Assembly (NCBI GenBank): GCA_002779205.1
Contig: PEXF01000069.1
Span: 1 to 13,176 of the forward strand
From: Candidatus Hydromicrobium americanum
Lineage (GTDB): Bacteria; Actinomycetota; Humimicrobiia; Humimicrobiales; Humimicrobiaceae
Length of the DNA stretch: 13,176 bases
Direction of reading: 5' to 3'
Below, in pieces: positions 1 to 6,037 of the stretch (positions are counted from its first letter, which is position 1; the number at the start of each line of letters is the position of its first letter). A model generated the notes under the pieces. That model saw nothing but the letters and a program-made list of their open reading frames with translations, ran no database searches and had not been told where the DNA came from. A program made the translations under genes and the position numbers.

Positions 1-579
1 ACTGGAAAAGAAACTTATAAATATACCTGTAAGTATAAACGGTACACCCAATCCAAGTGAAAATATGCTAAGAAGTACAATCCCCTGAAGTAGGGTATCC
101 AACCGGCTGGCCAGAAGTAAAATAGCTGATAAAATCATGCCTACACAGGGAACCCATCCAAATGAAAAAACTACTCCTATAATAAAAGATTCTATATAAC
201 CTGATTTAAAAGAAGCGGGTATATTAAATCTTTTTACAGCATTTAAAAAAGGGATCTTTAAAATACCCACATATTGCAGCCCAAAGATTATCAGTATTAC
301 TCCGCCAATTCTGGTAATAATGCCAATATAGTCTTTCAACATTCGGCCGATAGCAGTAGCAGTTGAGCCCAGGATTATAAAAATTATAGAAAATCCCAGT
401 ACAAAAATTATACTGTTTACAAATAAGTAAAGTCTTTCTGAAATTTTTATGCCCTCACTCTTATAAATTGCTTTACCGGACATAAGGCTTATATAAACTG
501 GAACCAGCGGTAAAACACAGGGTGAAAAAAATGCCAGCAGCCCTGCAATAAAAGCGGAAAATAAACCAATCTCTAACAT
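1..579 (-). CDS. ccdA: CcdA-type thiol-disulfide electron transporter (3' end beyond window)
   Basis: Integral membrane protein that carries electrons from cytoplasmic thioredoxin across the membrane to extracytoplasmic thioredoxin-like proteins. Reverse-strand translation from the ATG at 579 gives 193 residues, open to the left edge, so the C-terminus is missing (family members are usually about 220-240 residues). The two family signatures are present: SPCVLPLVP with Cys21 in the first membrane segment, and GWVPCVG with Cys145, the pair that forms the redox-active disulfide. Hydrophobic segments are seen at about 3-32, 51-72, 86-106, 129-157 and 165-193. The ATG follows the TAA of the TlpA-like gene (580-582) with no gap and there is no strong ribosome site, which suggests translational coupling. 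The partner is very probably the adjacent TlpA-like lipoprotein. The family call is secure; whether it serves cytochrome c maturation or another oxidoreductase cannot be seen. Confidence 0.93.
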   Translation of the reverse strand, partial: MLEIGLFSAFIAGLLAFFSPCVLPLVPVYISLMSGKAIYKSEGIKISERLYLFVNSIIFVLGFSIIFIILGSTATAIGRMLKDYIGIITRIGGVILIIFGLQYVGILKIPFLNAVKRFNIPASFKSGYIESFIIGVVFSFGWVPCVGMILSAILLLASRLDTLLQGIVLLSIFSLGLGVPFILTGIFISFFSS

Positions 580-1050
580 TTACAACGCATCTTCTATAAT
601 GTTTTCCAATTGTTCTCTGGTCATCATACCAACATTTTTAAAGATAATATGCCCTTCTCTGTCAAACACAAAAGAAGTGGGAATTGCGTGTATTTCCCAC
701 TTCTCCATAACATTTGCATTATCAATTAAAATAGGATAACTTATATTGTAATCCTCAACAAAACTTATTAAAGTAGAAATATCTTCATTTGATACCCCTA
801 TAAATTGAACATCTTTAGACTCATATTCATTATATACTTCAACAAAGTTGGGAATCTCCTCTCTACAGGGGGGGCACCACGTAGCCCAGAAGTTTAATAT
901 TAAAATTTTTCCATTAAAATCAGACAATGATATTTCATTCCCATCAAGATCCATTAATGTGAAATTACCATAAGACGACTTACAGCCTGTAAAAATAAAG
1001 AAGCTTATAATTATAAATACCATTAAAGTTATTAGAAAATTTCTTTTCAA
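580..1050 (-). CDS. TlpA/ResA-like thioredoxin-fold lipoprotein
   Basis: Extracytoplasmic thiol-disulfide oxidoreductase of the TlpA/ResA group, expected to be reduced by the neighbouring CcdA. With a TTG start at 1050 it has 156 residues. A short basic N-terminus and hydrophobic stretch (residues 1-20) end in FTGC, giving a lipoprotein cysteine at 23. The active site WCPPC is at 58-62 and the cis-proline loop (HAIPTSF, Pro124) is present. The WATWCPPCREEIP context is typical of the family. An in-frame start at 1086 would give 12 more residues and overlap the upstream gene, but the AGGAGG at 1055-1060 sits directly before the TTG, so TTG is preferred. The spacing of 4 nt is short. The upstream flavoprotein stop lies 13 nt away and ccdA follows immediately, so these genes are probably one transcript. 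The natural substrate is unknown; an apocytochrome or a peroxidase-like partner are possible. Confidence 0.9.
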   Translation of the reverse strand: MKRNFLITLMVFIIISFFIFTGCKSSYGNFTLMDLDGNEISLSDFNGKILILNFWATWCPPCREEIPNFVEVYNEYESKDVQFIGVSNEDISTLISFVEDYNISYPILIDNANVMEKWEIHAIPTSFVFDREGHIIFKNVGMMTREQLENIIEDAL

Positions 1051-1054
1051 TATA

Positions 1055-1060
1055 CCTCCT
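1055..1060 (-). promoter_or_regulatory. Ribosome binding site AGGAGG that decides the TTG start
   Basis: On the minus strand AGGAGG is followed by TATA and then TTG (1050-1048). This places initiation inside the longer possible reading frame and makes TTG at 1050 the likely start of the thioredoxin-like lipoprotein, rather than the in-frame start at 1086. Confidence 0.7.
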
Positions 1061-1063
1061 GAT

Positions 1064-1678
1064 TTAAAAAGCTTTTTCTTTACCAAATCTGTATATATCC
1101 TCCATAGCTTTCTTATTTTTTAATATATCACCCTGGCTATCCACATTATTAAACACAAAATCACACAAATAATCAACATATAATACATCAAATAAAGAAC
1201 GGATTACCTTTTTGGGACAGTTAAAAATATCTTTAGAACCGGAGCCCGCAGTACTTATAAAGATACCTTTTCTCTTTTTAGTAATTATTTTTTTCTTGTG
1301 TTCGTATTTTAGTGACCAAAATCTCTGGCATCTATCAATCAGAGCTTTAAGGTATCCGGATACAGTAGTAAAAAAAACTGGAGATGCTACAGCTAAAAAG
1401 TCGGCTTCAATTAATTCTTTATATACCTGCTGCATATCATCTTTTATTACGCATTCTCCGGTCCTTGAACAATTACAGCATTCCCTGCATGGAGAAATAT
1501 TTAAATCCCTGACTGTAATCTTTTTAATTTTTATATCTTTTTCAGACGACTTACGAGCTGCTGCTACACCCTCGAGAAATCTATCCAATAATAAGCTTGT
1601 ATTACCTGTTTTTTTGGGACTGCCATATATAGCAACTACTTTAAATTCTCTATGTTTATCCGGATTGCTGTTATTCAT
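1064..1678 (-). CDS. Iron-sulfur flavoprotein (Isf-type, NADPH-dependent FMN reductase fold)
   Basis: Cytoplasmic flavodoxin-fold protein with an added iron-sulfur cluster. From the ATG at 1678 it has 204 residues. The FMN-phosphate loop GSPKKTGNT is at 19-27. The compact motif C-x2-C-x2-C-x5-C is formed by Cys64, Cys67, Cys70 and Cys76, with an extra Cys68 inside; this is the [4Fe-4S] motif of Isf proteins, first characterised in Methanosarcina. The SPVFF...SGYLKALIDR segment (99-116) is the usual flavin-side loop and dimer helix. Known Isf proteins are dimers that take electrons from ferredoxin and can reduce oxygen species. A TTG in frame at 1699 would add seven residues, but neither start has a strong ribosome site. 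It lies between korB and the TlpA-like gene, which suggests a redox link between ferredoxin and thiols; that link is inference. Confidence 0.88.
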   Translation of the reverse strand: MNNSNPDKHREFKVVAIYGSPKKTGNTSLLLDRFLEGVAAARKSSEKDIKIKKITVRDLNISPCRECCNCSRTGECVIKDDMQQVYKELIEADFLAVASPVFFTTVSGYLKALIDRCQRFWSLKYEHKKKIITKKRKGIFISTAGSGSKDIFNCPKKVIRSLFDVLYVDYLCDFVFNNVDSQGDILKNKKAMEDIYRFGKEKAF

Positions 1679-1714
1679 ATACAAATTCTCGTATAGCAAG
1701 GCAGCAGTAATTCA

Positions 1715-2617
1715 TTAATAATAATTATTCAGCAGTCTGTTAATGTCTATATCTGTTATAATATGATCTACCAGCGGTTTTCTTTCTATTTGCTTCAGTC
1801 CATCCTCATATAATGGCCTTTCCACCTGATAGAAAATTCCTATAGGTATTTTTTCCTCTTCCATAGATCTTTTAATTGCTTCATTCAGGTCACTTTTATC
1901 ATAACTTTTAATTTCATCCAGCTTATATATCTTCTCTCTATAAAAGTCATATGTATTTTGTTTGTTGAATGTTACACATGGCTGCAGGACATCTATAAAA
2001 GAAAAGCCTTTATGCTTTATAGCCTTTCTTATTACTTCTGAAAGATGACTGGTATCTCCTGAAAAGCCTCTTGCAACGTATGTTGCTCCGGATGCCAGAG
2101 CCAGCAAAACCGGATTGACCGGTTTCTCCAGCACTCCTGATGGTGTTGATTTGGTTTTAAAACCTTTATCACTTGTCGGAGCAGTCTGGCCAGTAGTAAG
2201 CCCGTAAACTTTATTATTATGCAAGAGATAAGTCATATTAATATTTCTTCTGCATGTATGCATAAAGTGGTTCCCACCAATACCGACCCCATCACCATCT
2301 CCGCCTATAATCATTACATTCAACTTATGATTTGCAAGTTTTGCCCCTGTAGCTACCGGAAGCGCCCTTCCATGCAGAGCATGAAACGCATAAGTTTTTA
2401 TAAAATTAGCACCATTACCCGAGCAGCCAATGCCATAGACAATTAGGATTTCATGTGGCATCAGATAAAGCTTTACAAATGTTTTTTTAAGTGAATTCCA
2501 AATCCCATAATTTCCACATCCAGAGCACCATGTGGGTTTTCTTTCAGTATTGAAATCTCCGGGTTTTAAATTATAATTTTCTTTCGAATATTTGCTTTTA
2601 GTCTTGTCCATTACCAT
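1715..2617 (-). CDS. korB: 2-oxoacid:ferredoxin oxidoreductase, beta subunit (KorB-type)
   Basis: Catalytic thiamine-diphosphate subunit of a two-subunit 2-oxoacid:ferredoxin oxidoreductase, which oxidatively decarboxylates a 2-oxoacid to its acyl-CoA and reduces ferredoxin. It has 300 residues, a normal length. PTWCSGCG (Cys31, Cys34), GIGCSG (Cys65) and LQPC (Cys214) match in order and spacing the four cysteines that bind the single [4Fe-4S] cluster in archaeal two-subunit enzymes. GGDGDG at 105-110 is the thiamine-diphosphate/Mg site, followed by HNNKVYGLTTGQTAPTS, a family signature. Translation may start at ATG 2617 or two codons on at 2611; neither has a clear ribosome site. It lies 44 nt downstream of korA. 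The substrate (2-oxoglutarate, pyruvate, branched-chain or other) cannot be fixed from sequence by eye. There is no separate ferredoxin-like delta subunit nearby. Confidence 0.93.
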   Translation of the reverse strand: MVMDKTKSKYSKENYNLKPGDFNTERKPTWCSGCGNYGIWNSLKKTFVKLYLMPHEILIVYGIGCSGNGANFIKTYAFHALHGRALPVATGAKLANHKLNVMIIGGDGDGVGIGGNHFMHTCRRNINMTYLLHNNKVYGLTTGQTAPTSDKGFKTKSTPSGVLEKPVNPVLLALASGATYVARGFSGDTSHLSEVIRKAIKHKGFSFIDVLQPCVTFNKQNTYDFYREKIYKLDEIKSYDKSDLNEAIKRSMEEEKIPIGIFYQVERPLYEDGLKQIERKPLVDHIITDIDINRLLNNYY

Positions 2618-2661
2618 TTATTGCAATAGTAATATTCATTTAATATAAATAATTTAAACTT

Positions 2662-4392
2662 CTATTCTATTTTTTCAATGCCACTAATAATTTCCTCGGG
2701 TAGAAACTGCCTTCCACTATATTTTAATATTTTATTTTTTATCTTGTAACCAGTATTCATCATTATAATTTTTGCCAGCTGTGAAGTCTTGTTATTCTCT
2801 ACTACTACATTTTTATTGCTTTCTTCAATAATTCCCTCAATAGATTCGCTGTCAAACGGATACAAATAGGTAAAGTGAATTAAATTTACTTTTTTTTCCT
2901 TCTGATTCAATATATTCATAGCTTCAAGAATAGGACCCTTACAAGAACCCCAACTCCAGACAGTAATTTCAGCATCTATAGGACCATAAATTTTGGGAGG
3001 AGGAATTTCTTCAATCAACTTCTTTATTTTTCTAAACCTTTTATCTACCATAATCTTCCTATTGTGAGCACTTTCTTCAGAATATCCATCTTCATCGTGT
3101 TCGTCACTGTTAGCTATATGGATTCCACCTTTTATTCCGGCTACAACTCTGGGAGAGATGCCATCGTCAGTATTAAAATAACGCCTGTATTCTCCATCTA
3201 TATCTTTGCTTTTACTTAACAATTTGCCCCTGTCCACTGTTATATTTTTAAAATCAAATTTTTCATATGAAAAATGGCTTTCGGATAAATACTTATCCAG
3301 CATTATAATTACCGGAATTTGATATTTGTCGGCAAGATTAAATGCCTCACCCGTAAGGTAAAAACATTCTTCAGGATCACCAGGTGCTATTACTACCCTT
3401 AAAAATTCGCCATGAGACGAGTGAACCGCAAATAACATATCTCCCTGTTCTGTCCATGTAGGCAGACCAGTGGCAGGAGCAGGCCTCTGGCATAATACAA
3501 TAACAATAGGAGTTTCAGTCATGGCAGCGCTGCTTATTCCTTCATTCATAAGAGAAAAGCCGCCACCCGATGTAGCAACCATTGCCCTTGCACCCACAAA
3601 AGAGGCGCCAATTGCCATATTGATCACTGCCATTTCATCCTCGGCGTGTTTGGTTACAATATTATAATCGTCCTCTATAGAAGCAAACAGGTGGAGTATT
3701 GAAGAAGGAGTCATAGGATAAGCGGCATAAAATTTACAACCAGCTCTTACCGCTCCTAAAAAAACCGCATCATTGCCTGTTACCAGCATTTTACTTACTG
3801 GCTTTACTATTTCCAGTTCATAAACATTTATTTTTAATTTTTTTTTTATATATTTATATCCTAATTCAGATGATTTAATATTCAAATTAACAATTTCAGA
3901 CCCTTTCCTGCCAAAGATATCCTTTATTACATTTTTAAGTATTTCCAGGTCATAATTAATTAGAGCAACTGATGCTCCCAATGAAACATTATTTACCATA
4001 ACTTTAGGGGCTCCTAACTCTGAAATTATTTTAGAAAAAGGTACCATAACATAATTAATATCTTTCCTCGCCTTTTTAAAATCTCCGATATTGCAATCAT
4101 TTTCATCATAAACAATATATCCTCCATATGTTACTTCTTCCTGATGAAGTCTAATAGTCTCCTCATTCAACGCGACCAAAATATTTATATCCTTATTGGT
4201 GGAGAAAATTTCATTAGAGCTTATCCGGATGGTATAAGTATTATGTCCGCCCCTTATCAGGGAAGAATATTCGTTGTTATCAATAACAGAATATCCCTTT
4301 TTGGCAAAGATCTTTGAAAATATTTTTCCAGTGGATAATATTCCAAAACCAGCTTCCCCGCCAATCTTCCAGGTTAAATTTGAGACCTTCAT
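2662..4392 (-). CDS. korA: 2-oxoacid:ferredoxin oxidoreductase, fused gamma-alpha subunit (KorA-type)
   Basis: Partner of KorB. The 576 residues contain a gamma domain (about 1-185, beginning WKIGGEAGFGILSTG and with SSLIRGGHNTYTIR near 43-56) fused to an alpha domain (about 203-576). The alpha domain shows GNDAVFLGAVRAGCKFYAAYPMTPSS (206-231), the HAEDEMA stretch near 249-255, and RPAPATGLPT...EQGD (303-317), which form the 2-oxoacid and thiamine-pyrimidine side of the active site. The linker (about 180-200) is lysine-rich and encoded across a run of ten A (3838-3847 on the minus strand). The ATG at 4392 has an AGGGA ribosome site, and a promoter candidate lies 43-71 nt further up. It is the first gene of the korA-korB-isf-TlpA-ccdA cluster. 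Such gamma-alpha fusions are common in bacteria and archaea; the substrate is not assignable here. Confidence 0.94.
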   Translation of the reverse strand: MKVSNLTWKIGGEAGFGILSTGKIFSKIFAKKGYSVIDNNEYSSLIRGGHNTYTIRISSNEIFSTNKDINILVALNEETIRLHQEEVTYGGYIVYDENDCNIGDFKKARKDINYVMVPFSKIISELGAPKVMVNNVSLGASVALINYDLEILKNVIKDIFGRKGSEIVNLNIKSSELGYKYIKKKLKINVYELEIVKPVSKMLVTGNDAVFLGAVRAGCKFYAAYPMTPSSILHLFASIEDDYNIVTKHAEDEMAVINMAIGASFVGARAMVATSGGGFSLMNEGISSAAMTETPIVIVLCQRPAPATGLPTWTEQGDMLFAVHSSHGEFLRVVIAPGDPEECFYLTGEAFNLADKYQIPVIIMLDKYLSESHFSYEKFDFKNITVDRGKLLSKSKDIDGEYRRYFNTDDGISPRVVAGIKGGIHIANSDEHDEDGYSEESAHNRKIMVDKRFRKIKKLIEEIPPPKIYGPIDAEITVWSWGSCKGPILEAMNILNQKEKKVNLIHFTYLYPFDSESIEGIIEESNKNVVVENNKTSQLAKIIMMNTGYKIKNKILKYSGRQFLPEEIISGIEKIE

Positions 4393-4434
4393 TGATTTCC
4401 CTAATTTTTTAAATTAATTCTTAATATAATGATA

Positions 4435-4463
4435 ATGATATTACCCGGGCAATTTATTTGCAA
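4435..4463 (-). promoter_or_regulatory. Candidate sigma-70 promoter of the korA cluster
   Basis: On the minus strand TTGCAA (4463-4458) is followed after exactly 17 nt by TATCAT (4440-4435), matching 4/6 and 5/6 of the consensus. It lies 43-71 nt upstream of the korA ATG. The spacer contains the palindrome CCCGGG. The region between it and the start repeats TATCAT/ATTAT steps. No experimental support. Confidence 0.55.
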
Positions 4464-4611
4464 CTATTCATACAAGCTCTATTCAGGCTCATCTTCCTGT
4501 AAATCAATTATCTAAAAACATATCAAAGGCTACTTTTTAATTTTCATAGCAAAATTATGACTTTTTTAAGATAATAAGTTTGAATTTTAAATATTGCAAA
4601 CAATTATTTAT

Positions 4612-5910
4612 ATGATGAGGAATGCTCTTAAAGACAACATTAGAATACTTTTCAGGCCTCCAGTTGTATCATGGGCTCTATATGACCTTGCCAATACTTC
4701 ATTTGCAGTGGTTATAATTACCATAATTTTTCCGGTTTATTTTACCAGTATAATAGTATCCCCGGAAATTTATTCCCAAAATTTTGGAGACTTGATGTGG
4801 GGAATTGCCAGCGGTATTTCTATGATAATCGTATCCTTCCTGGCACCTATATTTGGCGCAATTGCAGATACCTCAAGATCCAAGAATAAATTTTTGACTT
4901 TTCTTACTCTGGCCTGTATTTTTTTCAGCTTTCTTCTATTCTTCTTAAAAAAAGGAATGGTTGCCCAGGCTGTAATTTTATTTATTATTTCCAATGTTTT
5001 TTATCAGACTTCAATGGAGTTTTATAATTCATTTTTACCCCAGCTATCGTCAAAAAAAAATACCGGGATTATATCCGGTTTCGGCTTTTCATTAGGCTAT
5101 CTGGGAGGCCTTTTAATTTTAATCTTAATCTTTCCTTTCGTAAGGGGAGGGCTGGAACCGTCAAATTTATTAAATATTAGAATTACCTTTCTTATTACCT
5201 GTATCTTCTTTTTAATATTTTCACTACCATCTTTTATACTACTTAAGGATTCACCGGCTATTAAAACCGTAAAAATCAGTACCTCTTATATTTCATATGG
5301 ATTTAAAAAACTGGCAAATACTTTAAAGAATATAAAAAAGCGTATGAATCTTACAAAATTCTTAATTTCATATTTTCTTTTCAGTAATGCTTTCTCTGTT
5401 CTGGCTCTTTATGCGGCCATATACGCTAAAAATACCCTAAAACTTGAGTTGCTCGAAATAACCATGCTTTTTATATTAGGACATATACCCACTATTATAA
5501 GCTCTTTTTTCTTTGGCTGGCTAACCGATAAGATAGGTCCAAAAGTAACCATTACTATAACTTTAATTATGTGGATTATAATAATACTTCTGATAACCGC
5601 TTTTATTAATATAAGAACAGTGTTTTATATATGCTGGATATTGGCTGCTATCTCTACGGGATCAACTCTGATAGCAAGCAGAAGTCTTATGACTTTTCTC
5701 ATCCCCAGGGATAGTGAGGCTGAATTTTTTGGCTTTTATTCCGTAAGCGGCAAGGTGTCCGCGATTATAGGCCCTACTGCATTTGGTGTAATATCCTTTA
5801 TTACCAAAAGCCAGAGAATAGCTCTGCTAAGCACTTTGTTTTTTCTTATAGGCGGACTTGTAGTTTTACAATTTGTGAAGGTTCCCACATACAGGCTAAG
5901 AAACTTCTAA
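4612..5910 (+). CDS. UMF1/Atg22-like MFS transporter
   Basis: Twelve-helix major facilitator of the UMF1 family (bacterial relatives of the yeast vacuolar amino-acid effluxer Atg22). From the ATG at 4612 it has 432 residues. The N-terminal family signature SWALYDLANTSFA begins at about residue 20. The cytoplasmic MFS loop after helix 2 reads GAIADTSRSKNKF (82-94), YNSFLPQLS is at 135-143, SGFGFSLGYLGG at 152-163, and the second-half MFS loop GWLTDKIGPK at 299-308. A lysine-rich central loop at about 215-250 separates the two halves. A TTG at 4594 in the same frame would add six residues; no good ribosome site favours either start, and ATG 4615 is also possible. It is divergent from korA across about 220 bp and converges on copA. 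The substrate is unknown; amino acids or small metabolites are known for relatives, but nothing here specifies one. Confidence 0.9.
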   Translation: MMRNALKDNIRILFRPPVVSWALYDLANTSFAVVIITIIFPVYFTSIIVSPEIYSQNFGDLMWGIASGISMIIVSFLAPIFGAIADTSRSKNKFLTFLTLACIFFSFLLFFLKKGMVAQAVILFIISNVFYQTSMEFYNSFLPQLSSKKNTGIISGFGFSLGYLGGLLILILIFPFVRGGLEPSNLLNIRITFLITCIFFLIFSLPSFILLKDSPAIKTVKISTSYISYGFKKLANTLKNIKKRMNLTKFLISYFLFSNAFSVLALYAAIYAKNTLKLELLEITMLFILGHIPTIISSFFFGWLTDKIGPKVTITITLIMWIIIILLITAFINIRTVFYICWILAAISTGSTLIASRSLMTFLIPRDSEAEFFGFYSVSGKVSAIIGPTAFGVISFITKSQRIALLSTLFFLIGGLVVLQFVKVPTYRLRNF

Positions 5911-6033
5911 TGTCAGACATATAACGATTTCTGCATTCTCACTTTTTCTTCTGATTTTAGCTGCTGTATAAGTGCACGCAGAAATAGCTCCAATTATTAC
6001 AATTTTTTTTCCTTTATTCTTTATAGATTCCAA
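5896..6033 (-). pseudogene. Decayed N-terminus of a CoA-disulfide-reductase/NADH-oxidase-like flavoenzyme
   Basis: Minus-strand reading from a TTG at 6033, 4 nt after the copA stop, gives 45 residues. They contain KKIVIIGAISACTYTAAK followed by IRRKSENAEIVI. This closely resembles the start of pyridine-nucleotide disulfide oxidoreductases of the CoA-disulfide reductase/Nox type, whose usual form is (K)KVVIIGGVAAGxSAAAKxRRxxExAEIxVxE. Two glycines of the FAD-binding loop are replaced (Ala and Cys), the conserved Glu after the second strand is lost, and the frame stops at 5896-5898 inside the 3' end of the transporter gene. Family members have about 450 or more residues, so only a relic of the first tenth remains. 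It is too short to fold as an enzyme. No ribosome site is seen. It could be chance resemblance, but the run of matches in order makes that unlikely. Confidence 0.65.
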
Positions 6034-6037
6034 TTTT
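5911..6037. other. Convergent gap between transporter and copA; no clear terminator
   Basis: This 127-bp stretch separates the 3' ends of the transporter and copA. An 8-bp inverted repeat, ATTTCTGC (5927-5934) and GCAGAAAT (5978-5985), brackets a 43-nt loop, too long for a convincing intrinsic terminator. A run of eight T (6003-6010) follows on the plus strand. The rest is the flavoenzyme relic described separately. Confidence 0.4.

Noticed and set aside
1212..1718. 168-codon plus-strand frame opposite the flavoprotein
   Set aside because: It lies antisense to a gene with clear FMN and cluster motifs, and it shows no recognisable domain.
4393..4593. Riboswitch or attenuator in the korA/transporter divergent region
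   Set aside because: No conserved riboswitch core or convincing stem-loop with T-run was seen; only a promoter candidate for korA stands out.
5927..5985. Bidirectional terminator between the transporter and copA
   Set aside because: The 8-bp arms are 43 nt apart, contain few G-C pairs and lie within the flavoenzyme relic.
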